From contig NZ_NQMO01000004.1 of the NCBI RefSeq assembly GCF_002257645.1, forward strand, positions 372,001 to 436,000: 64,000 nucleotides of DNA. Reading direction: 5' to 3'. This DNA comes from Paenibacillus sp. XY044 (lineage in GTDB: Bacteria > Bacillota > Bacilli > Paenibacillales > Paenibacillaceae). Position numbers and translations under genes: made by a program. The notes below the pieces were generated by a model. The model saw only the letters and a list, made by a program, of their open reading frames with translations, did no database searches and was not told where the DNA came from. This document shows, piece by piece, positions 28,319 through 37,347 of the stretch (its first letter is position 1; the number at the start of each line of letters is the position of its first letter).

Positions 28319-28693
28319 ATGATGAGAATCGAAGTTAGCGATTGGGTCCAAGGGAAGACGGTAGACGGAGAATTTATTCACGGATACATTGAGACGGTGG
28401 ACGCTCAGAAGGGCATCGCGAGAGTACGCGTCGTTCAATCCGACAACGAGGAAGCGGTCGGCCGCGTGATCGGCGTGCGCGAATCCTGGCTGAGATCGTT
28501 GCCGGTCAACCCGCTTGCAGATAAGAACAACGTTGAAAGCTTGATCGACATCGCACTGGCCACCTTCGACGAGGCCTGGTTTAACGAATTGACAGACCAC
28601 CTGAACGGCTTCGAGAGCAAGAACAGCAAGAATGGCAACGGGATCCGCTACAAAGGGCCCATCAACCGTCTGGGTCTGTTCGAGAAAAAGTAA
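28319..28693 (+). CDS. Hypothetical protein with IDEAL-like C-terminal motif
   Basis: A 124-residue soluble protein. The N-terminal half (MRIEVSDWVQGKTVDGE) looks like a small beta-barrel domain. The segment LIDIALATFDEAWFNELT (about 83-100) resembles the IDEAL domain found in small Bacillota regulatory proteins. AGGCGGTGG lies immediately before two adjacent ATG codons (28319 and 28322); either could be used. It has its own consensus promoter and a terminator downstream. Function not established. Confidence 0.65.
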   Translation: MMRIEVSDWVQGKTVDGEFIHGYIETVDAQKGIARVRVVQSDNEEAVGRVIGVRESWLRSLPVNPLADKNNVESLIDIALATFDEAWFNELTDHLNGFESKNSKNGNGIRYKGPINRLGLFEKK

Positions 28694-28781
28694 ACGCAGG
28701 CCTCGGCAGAGGCACCTCATACCATACAACAGCATGATGAATGCGCTGCTTCCTTTTCCGTCAATAAGGAGCGGCAGCACA

Positions 28782-28822
28782 AAAAACGGCATGGATCAGC
28801 TTACAGCTGACCTGCCGTTTTT
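28782..28822. terminator. Bidirectional Rho-independent terminator
   Basis: AAAAACGGCA (28782-28791) pairs with TGCCGTTTTT (28813-28822), giving U tracts on both strands between the convergent genes at 28319 and 28827. Confidence 0.88.
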
Positions 28823-28826
28823 CTCA

Positions 28827-29618
28827 TCATTCGCCATTCTCCAATCTCTGCTTGGACAAGAAATTTGAGATTCCCTTAGTGATTTCACTGGGTGCTTCTA
28901 AGGGAGAAAGGTGGCCGGTTTGGGGAATGACGAGCAGCTCTGCATGAGGTATGCGTGGCAGCAGCTCACTTTTCAGTGTGTCCAACCGATCTACCGGGTC
29001 AGATTCTCCGGCTAGCACAAGGGTGGGAACATGGATGTTTTTCACTTCTGCGGATATATCCTCAAGCATTGCGGTTTCAGGCCATGCCACGCGAGCTAAA
29101 GGTGCACTTTTTTGCATATCCTCAAGCACCTTTTCGCGAATGTTTTCCTCAAGAGGAAGCAGGGCGATATTGCTCAAAGCCATTTCTGCTCCCTCACGAG
29201 AATCATAAAAATGAACCATTGCGTTTCTTATTTCTTGTGGCATATCTTGAGGTGTCGGGGGAGATGGTGCAACCAAGATCAAGGCTTCCAGACCAGCCGG
29301 ATTACGGGAAGCCAGTAACTGCGCTGCTTTAGCGCCCATGGAATGACCGACCAGCATATATCTCTTCAAACCAAGCTCTTGAATGAGCGCATGTGCATCA
29401 TCGGCAAGATCCTGAATTGTATAAGATGCAGCCGACTTATCTGAATCTCCCCATCCGCGGTGGTCATAAGCTATGCAATGGTAGTCTTTTTTTAGAACGT
29501 CAATTATTTTATCCCAGGTACGTGCCGACCCGCCGTAAAAGTGCAAAAACACAAGAGCCATGTCTCCTTGTCCCTGCTCTTCAACATGAAGTTCGACGCC
29601 GTTTACATGATAGTTCAT
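28827..29618 (-). CDS. Alpha/beta hydrolase, divergent from an Rrf2 regulator
   Basis: A 263-residue alpha/beta hydrolase with FLHFYGG oxyanion region, nucleophile elbow GHSMG (Ser93) and C-terminal GHLSPLEAP supplying His. ATG 29618 is chosen because GGAG lies eight bases before it; the GTG at 29627 abuts that site. No signal peptide, so cytosolic. Members of this group include esterases, lactonases and haloperoxidase-like enzymes; the substrate is not readable. It is divergent from the Rrf2-type regulator at 29793, and the shared 174-base gap has a perfect operator-like palindrome, so regulation by that protein is likely. Confidence 0.8.
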   Translation of the reverse strand: MNYHVNGVELHVEEQGQGDMALVFLHFYGGSARTWDKIIDVLKKDYHCIAYDHRGWGDSDKSAASYTIQDLADDAHALIQELGLKRYMLVGHSMGAKAAQLLASRNPAGLEALILVAPSPPTPQDMPQEIRNAMVHFYDSREGAEMALSNIALLPLEENIREKVLEDMQKSAPLARVAWPETAMLEDISAEVKNIHVPTLVLAGESDPVDRLDTLKSELLPRIPHAELLVIPQTGHLSPLEAPSEITKGISNFLSKQRLENGE

Positions 29619-29644
29619 ATCATCCACTCCAATTAATAGTATCA

Positions 29645-29661
29645 GTAACAGTTACTGTTAC
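29645..29661. promoter_or_regulatory. Perfect 17-base operator palindrome
   Basis: GTAACAGT and ACTGTTAC flank a single central T. It lies 26 bases from the hydrolase start and 131 bases from the Rrf2 start, the expected place for a divergent autoregulatory operator. Confidence 0.7.
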
Positions 29662-29792
29662 ATATATTAAAATAACGGTTCATGTTTATGAAGTCAAGTT
29701 GATTACTTGTGGATTTATTATAAAATTGATTTGCCTTTCAAAAATCAATACACTAAACATAAGCTTTAATCAGAAAGAAGGACCTTGCAAAA

Positions 29793-30227
29793 ATGGGAAA
29801 CCGAAGCCAGCAGTTCTCTGTAGCGGTTCATATTTTATGCTTTCTTGAATTTAATAAAAATGGCCGTACCACGTCCGAATTACTTGCGATGAGTGTGAAC
29901 GCTAATCCGGCGGTGATTAGAAGAATCATGAGAAAACTTACGAAAGAGGGTCTTATTACATCTACTCTTGGAACAAATGCCGCGATAAGCCTGGCCAAAA
30001 AGGCAGATCAAATCACGCTGCAGGATGTATACCGTGCTATGGTTGAAGATAATCAGGAGATTTTTATCATTCATCGAGATACAAACCCGACTTGCCCGGT
30101 AGGAAGTAAAATGCCGTATTTATTAGACGGAGTTAACACGAAAATCCAAACGACGATGGAGAACGAATTGTCAGGCATTACGATTGATCATCTGGTGAAG
30201 AGCGGAATCGTCGAAACGGAAGGCTAA
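29793..30227 (+). CDS. Rrf2-family transcriptional regulator (YwnA-like)
   Basis: A 144-residue winged-helix regulator beginning MGNRSQQFSVAVHILCFLE, followed by the recognition region NANPAVIRRIMRKLTKEGLI that defines Rrf2 proteins. The three-cysteine iron-sulfur cluster of IscR/NsrR members is missing: only scattered Cys17 and one CPVG Cys are present, so it resembles the cluster-free YwnA/CymR-like group. It probably represses itself and the divergent alpha/beta hydrolase through the palindrome at 29645-29661. The ligand or stress sensed is unknown. Confidence 0.85.
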   Translation: MGNRSQQFSVAVHILCFLEFNKNGRTTSELLAMSVNANPAVIRRIMRKLTKEGLITSTLGTNAAISLAKKADQITLQDVYRAMVEDNQEIFIIHRDTNPTCPVGSKMPYLLDGVNTKIQTTMENELSGITIDHLVKSGIVETEG

Positions 30228-30233
30228 CATGAA

Positions 30234-30273
30234 AATGACCGGATTCCTTAATAAGTAAGGGAATCCGGTCATT
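30234..30273. terminator. Stem-loop terminator between convergent genes
   Basis: AATGACCGGATTCC (30234-30247) pairs perfectly with GGAATCCGGTCATT (30260-30273). T-rich sequence follows on both strands, though weakly. It separates the Rrf2 gene from the end of the second importer operon. Confidence 0.75.
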
Positions 30274-30321
30274 CCTTTATACGGAGCAGCGTGGATGGCT
30301 TGCTGATGGAAGGCTCTATGG

Positions 30322-31161
30322 TTATCCTTTCAACCCGGTGGTGCTGATGCCCTCGACGATGTATTTTTGGAAAATGAAGAATACGATGACGACCGGCAGG
30401 AGCGACAGCGTGGCCATGGCGAACATGCCGCCCCAATTGTTCAGCGATTCGCCGTCCAGGAACAGCTTCAGCGCAAGGGAAACCGGGAATTTATCCGGGC
30501 TGTTCAAGTAGATGAGCGGATTGATGAAATCGTCCCATCTCCAGTAAAAAGAGAAGATCGCGCTGGTGATCAAAGCGGGTCCGATGAGCGGCAGGACCAC
30601 TCTGTAGAACACGCCGTATTTGCTGCAGCCGTCGATTTTCGCGGCTTCGTCCAGCTCGCCCGGAATGGTGCGGATAAACTGCATGATCAGGAAAATGAAG
30701 AACGGCGTGCCGAAGAAATGCGGGACGATCAGCGGCTTGAAGGACGAGAGCCAGCCGAATTTGGCGAACATGACGTACTGCGGCACGAGGACGACGTCCT
30801 GGGGCAGCATCATCGTGGTCATCATGGCGGCAAACCAGAACTTCTGGCCGAAAAATTTCGTGCGCGCCAGGCCGAAGGCGACCAGGGCCGAAGAGGCGAC
30901 GGCGCCGACCGTCGACAGAATGACGATGATGAACGAATTTTTGAAGAAGGTCGCAAACGTCGTCCCGCCGAATCCCTTGAAGCCCGAGACGTAATTGGCG
31001 AATTCCAACCGGCTCGGAATGAGGCTGTAGGCGGTCGAGAAAATTTCGCCGTTCGGCTTCAGGGAGCTGGCCGCCAGCCACAGAATCGGATAGATCATGA
31101 ACAGGGCGAAGATGCCGACCAGTACATGATACAGGACGCGCTTGGGTGTGGACATGGTCAT
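30322..31161 (-). CDS. CUT1 ABC importer permease, MalG type
   Basis: A 279-residue inner-membrane permease, last gene of the second importer operon. It has six predicted helices and the loop EAAKIDGCSKYGVF. It starts five bases after the stop of the partner permease, with GGGAG upstream. It pairs with the product of the gene at 31167 and the lipoprotein encoded at 32254. Substrate unknown; a YesM/YesN pair directly upstream suggests a plant or microbial polysaccharide-derived oligosaccharide. Confidence 0.9.
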   Translation of the reverse strand: MTMSTPKRVLYHVLVGIFALFMIYPILWLAASSLKPNGEIFSTAYSLIPSRLEFANYVSGFKGFGGTTFATFFKNSFIIVILSTVGAVASSALVAFGLARTKFFGQKFWFAAMMTTMMLPQDVVLVPQYVMFAKFGWLSSFKPLIVPHFFGTPFFIFLIMQFIRTIPGELDEAAKIDGCSKYGVFYRVVLPLIGPALITSAIFSFYWRWDDFINPLIYLNSPDKFPVSLALKLFLDGESLNNWGGMFAMATLSLLPVVIVFFIFQKYIVEGISTTGLKG

Positions 31162-31166
31162 GGCCG

Positions 31167-32066
31167 TTAGTCTCCCTTCGTCTCGTAGTGAACCCAGCGG
31201 GTCGAGGATTTGAAGATAAGCAGGGTCAGGAACCCGACGATGAGCAGCATCACCCAGGCGAGCGCCGAAGCGTAGCCCATCTCAAAGTGCGAGAACGCCT
31301 TACGGTACAGGTACAGCGAATAGAGCAGCGTCTGGTCGAGCGGACCACCTTCCCCGCGGGAAATAATGTAGGCCGGCGTAAACGTCATAAATGCCGAGAT
31401 CGTCTGCAGCGTCAGGTTGAAGAGGATGATCGGGCTCAGCATCGGCAGCGTGATGTTGAAGAAGCGCCGGACAGCATTGGCGCCGTCCACGCCCGCAGCC
31501 TCATAGTAGTCTTTCGGAATGTTTTTCAGCCCCGCGAGGAAAATAATCATCGACGAGCCGAACTGCCACGTGGATAAGGCGATCAAGGTCCACAGCGCGG
31601 TGCTCGGATTGCCGATCCACGAGGTCGAGGCATGTATGCCGATCAGGTTCAGGAAGGAATTCACCAGTCCTTGATCCCCGAAGATCTGCTGCCACATGAT
31701 CGACACCGCGACGCTGCCGCCGATCAGGGACGGCAGGTAGAAGGCGGAACGGTACAGGCCCACCGCTTTCGTGGCCACGTTCAGGATCATGGCGACGAAC
31801 AGGGCGAAGATCAAGCGGAGCGGCACGCTGGCCAGCACATACGTAAAGGTGACCTGAAACGATTTGCCGATTTTGTCGTCTTCCATGAACATCCGCTTGT
31901 AGTTGTCCAGGCCGAGCCAGTTCGGCGCCTCCATCAAGTTGTAGTCGGTGAAGGAATAATACAGCGAAGACAGCACCGGATACAGCGTAAAGATCAGAAA
32001 GCCCAGCACGAACGGAGACGTAAACACGTAACCGGTGAGGTGCTCGTTATCCCGCAGCCTTTTCAT
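31167..32066 (-). CDS. CUT1 ABC importer permease, MalF type
   Basis: A 299-residue permease with the loop EAAGVDGANAVRRF and six predicted helices. ATG 32066 is favoured because AGGGG lies nine bases upstream; a TTG three codons earlier abuts that site. It is separated from the binding-protein gene by 187 bases containing a strong hairpin, so it is probably made at lower level than the lipoprotein. Confidence 0.88.
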   Translation of the reverse strand: MKRLRDNEHLTGYVFTSPFVLGFLIFTLYPVLSSLYYSFTDYNLMEAPNWLGLDNYKRMFMEDDKIGKSFQVTFTYVLASVPLRLIFALFVAMILNVATKAVGLYRSAFYLPSLIGGSVAVSIMWQQIFGDQGLVNSFLNLIGIHASTSWIGNPSTALWTLIALSTWQFGSSMIIFLAGLKNIPKDYYEAAGVDGANAVRRFFNITLPMLSPIILFNLTLQTISAFMTFTPAYIISRGEGGPLDQTLLYSLYLYRKAFSHFEMGYASALAWVMLLIVGFLTLLIFKSSTRWVHYETKGD

Positions 32067-32193
32067 TATCGTCAACCCCTAAGCTTACAAAATTGGACGT
32101 ACTGTGAGCAGAAGCGGCCCGCCGGTGAAGAAACCGGGCTGTTCCTCTTGAAGCAGAGGAGTTCGGTGGGCGGGTCTTTTACCTGAGCCAAAA

Positions 32194-32232
32194 GGAAAGG
32201 AGCCGAACCCGACCGGGGCCCGGCTCCTTTCC
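32194..32232 (-). promoter_or_regulatory. Intercistronic hairpin after the binding-protein gene
   Basis: GGAAAGGAGCCG (32194-32205) pairs perfectly with CGGCTCCTTTCC (32221-32232). On the minus strand it lies 22 bases after the lipoprotein stop and is followed by TTTTGG. It may be a partial terminator or mRNA-stabilising element that favours binding-protein production. Confidence 0.65.
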
Positions 32233-32253
32233 GTATGAGGATTCCCCTTACGG

Positions 32254-33594
32254 TTACTTCTGGCTGCGGGCCAGTATAGCATTGGCCTCTTTGCGGAATT
32301 CCGCCGCCGCCTGGTCGATCGGAATTTTCTTGAACAGAATTTTCTCGCTCAAATCCCGCAGCAGCTTCTCGACTTCCACCGACCCGATCGGGTTCGGCGG
32401 GTCCGCCGGGCTGCTGTTCGACTCGGCCCAAGTCACATAATCAAAGATCTTCGCTTCGTTCTCGGTCAGGATCGGCTTCAGCGCGTCCTTCACTTTGGAG
32501 GATACCGGCACGCCGCGTTCGCCCTTGATCAGCTTGTTGGCTTCGATGTCGTTGATGAAGAAGCTGATGAACTTGGCCGCTTCTTCCTTCTGCTTGGACG
32601 ATTCCGCGATGGAGAAGTACATGGAAGGCTTCAGGAACAGCCCTTCCTTCGTGCCCGGACCCGGCATCGGGTTCAGTTCCAGCGGACGATCTTTGACCAG
32701 ATTCGCTACCGCCAGGAACTGGTTGGACCAGCCGATGCCCGAGATAGAGTGGCCGAGAACGATTTCGTCCTCTTCGGCGACGCCCTTCTTCTGCGCTTCT
32801 TTGTCGAGGGAGAGGATGTACCCCTTGTCATACCATTGTTGATAACGCGTGAAATAATCGATAAAGGCCTGGTCGTCGGCATAGCCGATCGTTTTACCGT
32901 CGTCGCTGTACATCTTCTGGCCGATCGTTCTTAGATAATACGGGAAGAACACCTCGTGATGGTAAGCGAATCCCCCGATTTGGAAGCCCTTCGCCTTGGC
33001 CTGCTCCCCGAGTTTGCCCATGTCGTCCCATGTCCAATCTTGAGACGGGATGTCAATGCCGTTTTTCTTCATCGTCTCCACGTCAAAGGTCGTCTGCAGG
33101 GCGTTGACCCCGAGGTTCATGGCGACGAGCTTGCCGTCGACCTCGCCGCCTTTCAGGGCGTTCTCACTGACGTCGGCGACATCCAGCGAACCGCTTTCGG
33201 TAAACGGCTTCAGGTCGGCCAGCTGGTTGCGGCTGGCGTACTGGCTCAAATACGAAATGTCCATCTGGATGATGTCCGGCAGCCCGCCGGCGACGGCTTG
33301 CGGCGCGAGCTTCTTCCAATAGTCGTCGAACGGCGCGTATTCGGGCTCGATCGTGACGTTTGGATGCTGCTTCTCGTACATTTCGATCACTTTCAGGGTG
33401 TAATCATGTCTGGATTGGCCGCCCCACCAGGCGATGCGAAGCTTGACCGGATCTTTGTTCTCGCCGGCGGATGTGGTCGACGCGGGCGCCGTGTCGCTTC
33501 CGCTGGCCGATTTGTCGCTGCTGCCTCCGGCAGAACAGCCGATCAGGCCAGTGATTAAGGAAAAAAGAAGAACGGCGCTTAACGCTTTTCTCAT
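32254..33594 (-). CDS. CUT1 ABC importer sugar-binding lipoprotein
   Basis: A 446-residue lipoprotein with signal peptide and lipobox LIGC (Cys20), a Ser/Thr/Ala-rich tether, and a binding domain beginning VKLRIAWWGGQSRHD. GGGGGAGG precedes ATG 33594. It is the first gene of the importer operon, 118 bases after the response-regulator stop, and has a cre-like site just upstream. It resembles binding proteins of complex-sugar importers that are controlled by adjacent YesM/YesN pairs. The ligand is not identifiable from the sequence. Confidence 0.9.
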   Translation of the reverse strand: MRKALSAVLLFSLITGLIGCSAGGSSDKSASGSDTAPASTTSAGENKDPVKLRIAWWGGQSRHDYTLKVIEMYEKQHPNVTIEPEYAPFDDYWKKLAPQAVAGGLPDIIQMDISYLSQYASRNQLADLKPFTESGSLDVADVSENALKGGEVDGKLVAMNLGVNALQTTFDVETMKKNGIDIPSQDWTWDDMGKLGEQAKAKGFQIGGFAYHHEVFFPYYLRTIGQKMYSDDGKTIGYADDQAFIDYFTRYQQWYDKGYILSLDKEAQKKGVAEEDEIVLGHSISGIGWSNQFLAVANLVKDRPLELNPMPGPGTKEGLFLKPSMYFSIAESSKQKEEAAKFISFFINDIEANKLIKGERGVPVSSKVKDALKPILTENEAKIFDYVTWAESNSSPADPPNPIGSVEVEKLLRDLSEKILFKKIPIDQAAAEFRKEANAILARSQK

Positions 33595-33641
33595 GTCATT
33601 TCCTCCCCCATAGGATTAACGGTTTATTGGTGTGCTCTATG

Positions 33642-33656
33642 TGGTACTGCTTACAT
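33642..33656 (-). promoter_or_regulatory. cre-like CcpA site upstream of the second importer
   Basis: On the minus strand it reads ATGTAAGCAGTACCA, one mismatch (A for G in the central CG) from WTGNAANCGNWNNCW, about 50 bases before the lipoprotein start. No good sigma-A -10 box is visible beside it, consistent with an activator-dependent promoter. Confidence 0.4.
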
Positions 33657-33712
33657 TTCCAATTATCAACGCTTGCGGCGATCAGGGTAAGGAAAAAAAC
33701 CGACCTGTTTGT

Positions 33713-35278
33713 TTAAAAAGCAGAGATGCCGCCCGTCAGCTTCCGGATATATTCCGACGGCGTGCAGCCCATCTGTTTTTTGAACACCTGGCTGAAATAC
33801 TGCGGATTGTCGCCGAAGCCGAGCTGCTCGGCCATCTCGAATATTTTGGCGTCCGGATTTACGGCCATCAGCTCGGTCGCCCGCTGGATGCGGATGCGCA
33901 TGACGTAGTTGGAAAACTTCTCGCCGGTCTCCTTTTTGAACAGCTTGCCTAGATAGTCGGCGTTCATGTACAGCATTTCGTGCGCGACGAGGTTCAGCGA
34001 CAGGCAGGCGTTGCCGATCTGCTCCTCCACGATGTCGATCACCTTCCGCACGATGGCGTTGTATTTGAACGCATTCCGTTCGTAGTTGCGCTCGGTCATG
34101 TCCCGGACCGTCTCCTCCAGGAAGTACTGAATCGCCTGCAGCGAACCCATGTCGGCGATCTCGGAGATCTGCTTGTAGGCCTCAGCCATCCGGTCCGGTC
34201 CGTCCAGACGCACCAGCGCGGCGTACATCGAAATCGCGTACGATTTCGTCATTTCGATGCCGAGCTGCGCCCGTTTGAGCTCGCCGATGAACTCGGCCAG
34301 GGCGATAGCCGCCTCCTCGCCGTGACCCGAGCGCACGGGCAGCATCAGGCGCTCTTCGTCAAAGGCAAACTCGCTGACGCCGCCGTCAGGCACAAACGTG
34401 TCCTTCCGCGTAATGATCCCGCTCTCGTCCAGATAAAAGCGGTAATTCAGGCATTGCAGCGTTTCGCGGTACAGCTTCCGCGCGGACGTGATCGGACCGG
34501 GATCGCTGACGGCGACGGACACGTTCATTTTGTAATACAGCCGGAAGGTGTAGCGGATATCCTGCAGCCGGCTGTTAAGCAGCTCCTGGTCCTCCGGGTC
34601 TGCGATGAGGATCAGCGCGTGGTCGCCCAGCGTCGTGCTCATCAGCGTCGTTTGCAGCAGATCCTCGGCGATATTTTTGACGGCAAATTGGTGCTCGTAA
34701 TCGGCCTCGCCCTCAATATGGCAGAGCAGCAGCCGGACGGGACGACCAAAATCGCAGGGAAGCAGGCTGCGGTATTCCTCGAGATCGCGCCTTCCGTAGG
34801 TTTTATTGGTCACGAACTCCCGGAGTACCTGTTCTTTGACATGGGGGATGACCTTCTCAAAGCGGCGTTTCATGTCCAGGGTAAAAGCTTCCCTCCGGTG
34901 CTCCTGATCGAGCTCGGCCGTCACTTCCTTCAGCGCCTCGGCGATCTTGGTTTCGTCGGTCGGCTTGAGAAGGTAATGCTTGACCCCGTACTGCATGGCC
35001 CGGTTGGCATATTCGAACTCCCCGAATCCGGAGAGCAGCACAAATTTGACGTTCGGGTGGGTGGCATAGGTTTGGGCGACCAGCCCAAGCCCGTCGAGTC
35101 CGGGCATCCGGATGTCACTGATGACAATGTCCGGCGGATCGGCTGTGATCTGGTCGTAAGCTTGCAGTCCGTTCTGAGCCGTTCCCATCAGCTCTGTTCC
35201 GAAGGCCGGCCAGTCGACCATTTGCGAAATGCCGTCCAGAATGATGCGTTCATCGTCTACCAAAAGCACTTTATACAT
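33713..35278 (-). CDS. AraC-type response regulator (YesN-like)
   Basis: A 521-residue response regulator: receiver domain (1-120) with DDE at 8-10, phosphoacceptor Asp55 in ISDIRMPG and the conserved Lys in LLKPTD; a long linker region; and a C-terminal AraC/XylS double helix-turn-helix ending GFGDNPQYFSQVFKKQMGCTPSEYIRKL. The start ATG lies inside the last codons of the kinase gene, overlapping by eight bases, so translation is coupled. It should activate the importer operon just downstream on the same strand in response to the partner kinase. An open frame extends further upstream, but that part is kinase sequence in another frame. Confidence 0.92.
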   Translation of the reverse strand: MYKVLLVDDERIILDGISQMVDWPAFGTELMGTAQNGLQAYDQITADPPDIVISDIRMPGLDGLGLVAQTYATHPNVKFVLLSGFGEFEYANRAMQYGVKHYLLKPTDETKIAEALKEVTAELDQEHRREAFTLDMKRRFEKVIPHVKEQVLREFVTNKTYGRRDLEEYRSLLPCDFGRPVRLLLCHIEGEADYEHQFAVKNIAEDLLQTTLMSTTLGDHALILIADPEDQELLNSRLQDIRYTFRLYYKMNVSVAVSDPGPITSARKLYRETLQCLNYRFYLDESGIITRKDTFVPDGGVSEFAFDEERLMLPVRSGHGEEAAIALAEFIGELKRAQLGIEMTKSYAISMYAALVRLDGPDRMAEAYKQISEIADMGSLQAIQYFLEETVRDMTERNYERNAFKYNAIVRKVIDIVEEQIGNACLSLNLVAHEMLYMNADYLGKLFKKETGEKFSNYVMRIRIQRATELMAVNPDAKIFEMAEQLGFGDNPQYFSQVFKKQMGCTPSEYIRKLTGGISAF

Positions 35279-37028
35279 GCTCAGATCCCTCCGTTTCTTT
35301 CGGTAACCTGATATGAATGCGGGTCCCCTGACCCGGGGCGCTGTCGATGGTGAGCCCGTAAGCCTCGCCGAACGCAAAGCGGATCCGCTCATCGATGTTG
35401 AGCAGGCCGATGCCGTTCCCTGCCGTGGCCAGCCTGCCTTCCCGCAGCAGGTCAAGCGTATCTGTCGCCATGCCCGGACCGTCGTCTTCGACCCTGAGGA
35501 CAAACGCATCCGCTTCCTCCCGGCTGGTCAGGGAGATGGTGCAGGTGCCGACGGAAGGCTCCAGCGCATAATGAATCGCATTTTCGAGCAGGGGCTGAAG
35601 CGTCAGCTTCGGAATTTTCCGGAAGTGCTCCCGTTCGGGAACGTCCATGTGGAAGGACAGGCGCTCTTCAAACCGGAATTTCTGGATCGTAATGTAATGC
35701 TGCACCATTTCCAGCTCTTCCTTCAGCGTCAGGATCGGCTCCTTCAGGCTGACCGAATTGCGGAGCAGAAACGCCAGCGCCTGCACCATTTGGGAAATTT
35801 GCGTCTGCTTGTTGATTTTGGCCATCCAGTTGACCGACTCGAGCGTGTTGTACAGAAAATGCGGGTTGATCTGCGCTTGCAGCGCCTTGAATTCGGTCTC
35901 CTTGATCAGGAGGCGGCTGGCGTAGTTTTCGGTGATCAGGTCGTTGATCCGTTCGATCATGAGTCGGAACGTCCGGTGCAGCAGGCCGAGTTCATCCATG
36001 GCGGGCGGCTCCTGGTCGCCGGCAAGGATGTTGGCTTCGGCGAAGTTCCCCTTCTCCGCCAGCTTCATGCGCGCGATCAGATTTTCGATCGGGCGGGTAA
36101 GCCCCCGGGAGAAGCGGATGCCCCACAGAATGGCGAAGGTGAAAATCAGAATGAAGACGCCGATAACGATTTCTTTAATCAGGACGATCTGCCTGAAAAT
36201 TTGGTTGAACGGGGTCACGTTCAAATACGTCCACCCGGTGGCGGAGGAACGGTTATAGGCGACAAAGTACGTTTTCCCCTGGATTTCCTTAATAAAATAT
36301 CCGGTCTCGGATGTGATGGAGCTCTGGATGAGGGCGGGATCGAAATGGGGCTGCGAGGGATAAATCACGTCCGGCCCGGAGGTCACGATCAGGTCGCCTT
36401 CACCGGCACCGAGTTCGTGCACGATCCGCTCCATATTGATCCGCATGAAAATGGTGCCGATGTCCTGCAGGTCGAACATGGTGCCCGAGTAGGAACGGAC
36501 TTGGCGGGCCAGGATCAAGGCCGGATCGGATGCATCGGGGAAGGTCCAGCGCGCCTGGCCCTCGGCGTTGTCCGCCAGCTTGAGGATGGTGTCCCGCTTC
36601 CCGGACTGGATAGGAACCAGGCTGCCGACATCCTGCTGGGCCCCGGCCGCATCGACCATGTGGATCGAGTAGAGGGACGGCTCGGACCCGACATAGGTGA
36701 GGAGCCGGTCGACCATGTGCTTGCGCAGGGTCAGGCGGTCGTAATCGGAGTCGCTTTGGGCGATGGACTTGAGCTGGGACTGGATCTGCGTGTCGGTGAT
36801 GATATTGAAGGACAGCTGCTCGAGGCGTTCGAGCTCTTTTTCGATCGCAGAAGACGACAGATACAGCACGCGGGAGGACTTGACGTACAGCTGCTCGTCG
36901 TACACGGAGAAGGCGTACTGCTGCACGATCAGGGCAAAAGCAAAGGTCATGGCAACGATAAATGCGATCAGGATGGACAGCTTGTTCTTGATTTTCATAT
37001 GCCTGAAACGGCTCTTCCAAGTCTGCAC
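35271..37028 (-). CDS. Membrane sensor histidine kinase (YesM-like)
   Basis: A 585-residue sensor kinase with membrane helices at about 15-37 and 290-312 enclosing a double-Cache-like extracellular sensor, a HAMP region, a His_kinase domain with phosphoacceptor His390 in INPHFLYNTLE, and an HATPase domain with the N box LLENAIHYAL and G boxes DDGPGM and GNGIGL. GTG 37028 is supported by GGAG five bases upstream. It is the cognate kinase of the overlapping response regulator and probably senses an extracellular sugar or binding protein for the importer downstream. Confidence 0.92.
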   Translation of the reverse strand: MQTWKSRFRHMKIKNKLSILIAFIVAMTFAFALIVQQYAFSVYDEQLYVKSSRVLYLSSSAIEKELERLEQLSFNIITDTQIQSQLKSIAQSDSDYDRLTLRKHMVDRLLTYVGSEPSLYSIHMVDAAGAQQDVGSLVPIQSGKRDTILKLADNAEGQARWTFPDASDPALILARQVRSYSGTMFDLQDIGTIFMRINMERIVHELGAGEGDLIVTSGPDVIYPSQPHFDPALIQSSITSETGYFIKEIQGKTYFVAYNRSSATGWTYLNVTPFNQIFRQIVLIKEIVIGVFILIFTFAILWGIRFSRGLTRPIENLIARMKLAEKGNFAEANILAGDQEPPAMDELGLLHRTFRLMIERINDLITENYASRLLIKETEFKALQAQINPHFLYNTLESVNWMAKINKQTQISQMVQALAFLLRNSVSLKEPILTLKEELEMVQHYITIQKFRFEERLSFHMDVPEREHFRKIPKLTLQPLLENAIHYALEPSVGTCTISLTSREEADAFVLRVEDDGPGMATDTLDLLREGRLATAGNGIGLLNIDERIRFAFGEAYGLTIDSAPGQGTRIHIRLPKETEGSEHV

Positions 37029-37282
37029 GGCTACTCCTTCCGCCCGCCTAGGCGGGATTTTTTGTACAACATTATGTCATCGCTTTGGAAACGCTGTCAA
37101 CAGGCGGGAGATGCATAGGACAGGGCCTGGGGACGAATCGCAAGCCTGTGATTTGTCGGCATGGGGTTGGCCTAATGTCGTGATATTGAACGGTTTCTCG
37201 AACCGATGCCTTTCATGGGATCCTCTGCTGAAACCGTCTTTTTCTATGCAAAAAAAATTGGGAAACATTTCAAAACAAAGGC

Positions 37283-37310
37283 TTGCAATTATGTCGACCC
37301 GACATATAAT
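37283..37310 (+). promoter_or_regulatory. PadR-gene promoter overlapped by a perfect inverted repeat
   Basis: TTGCAA (37283-37288), 16-base spacer and TATAAT (37305-37310). The spacer and -10 box overlap TATGTCG-ACC-CGACATA (37290-37306), and another CGACATA half-site occurs about 15 bases on. This is a plausible autorepression operator with the ATGT/ACAT ends known for PadR proteins. Confidence 0.7.
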
Positions 37311-37347
37311 ATATATCGAAACGACATAATTAACGGAGGTGAGAACG

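Noticed and set aside
34930..35509. An N-terminal extension of the response regulator into 35509
   Set aside because: The extension is kinase coding sequence in another frame; the receiver domain starts correctly at ATG 35278 inside the kinase stop region.
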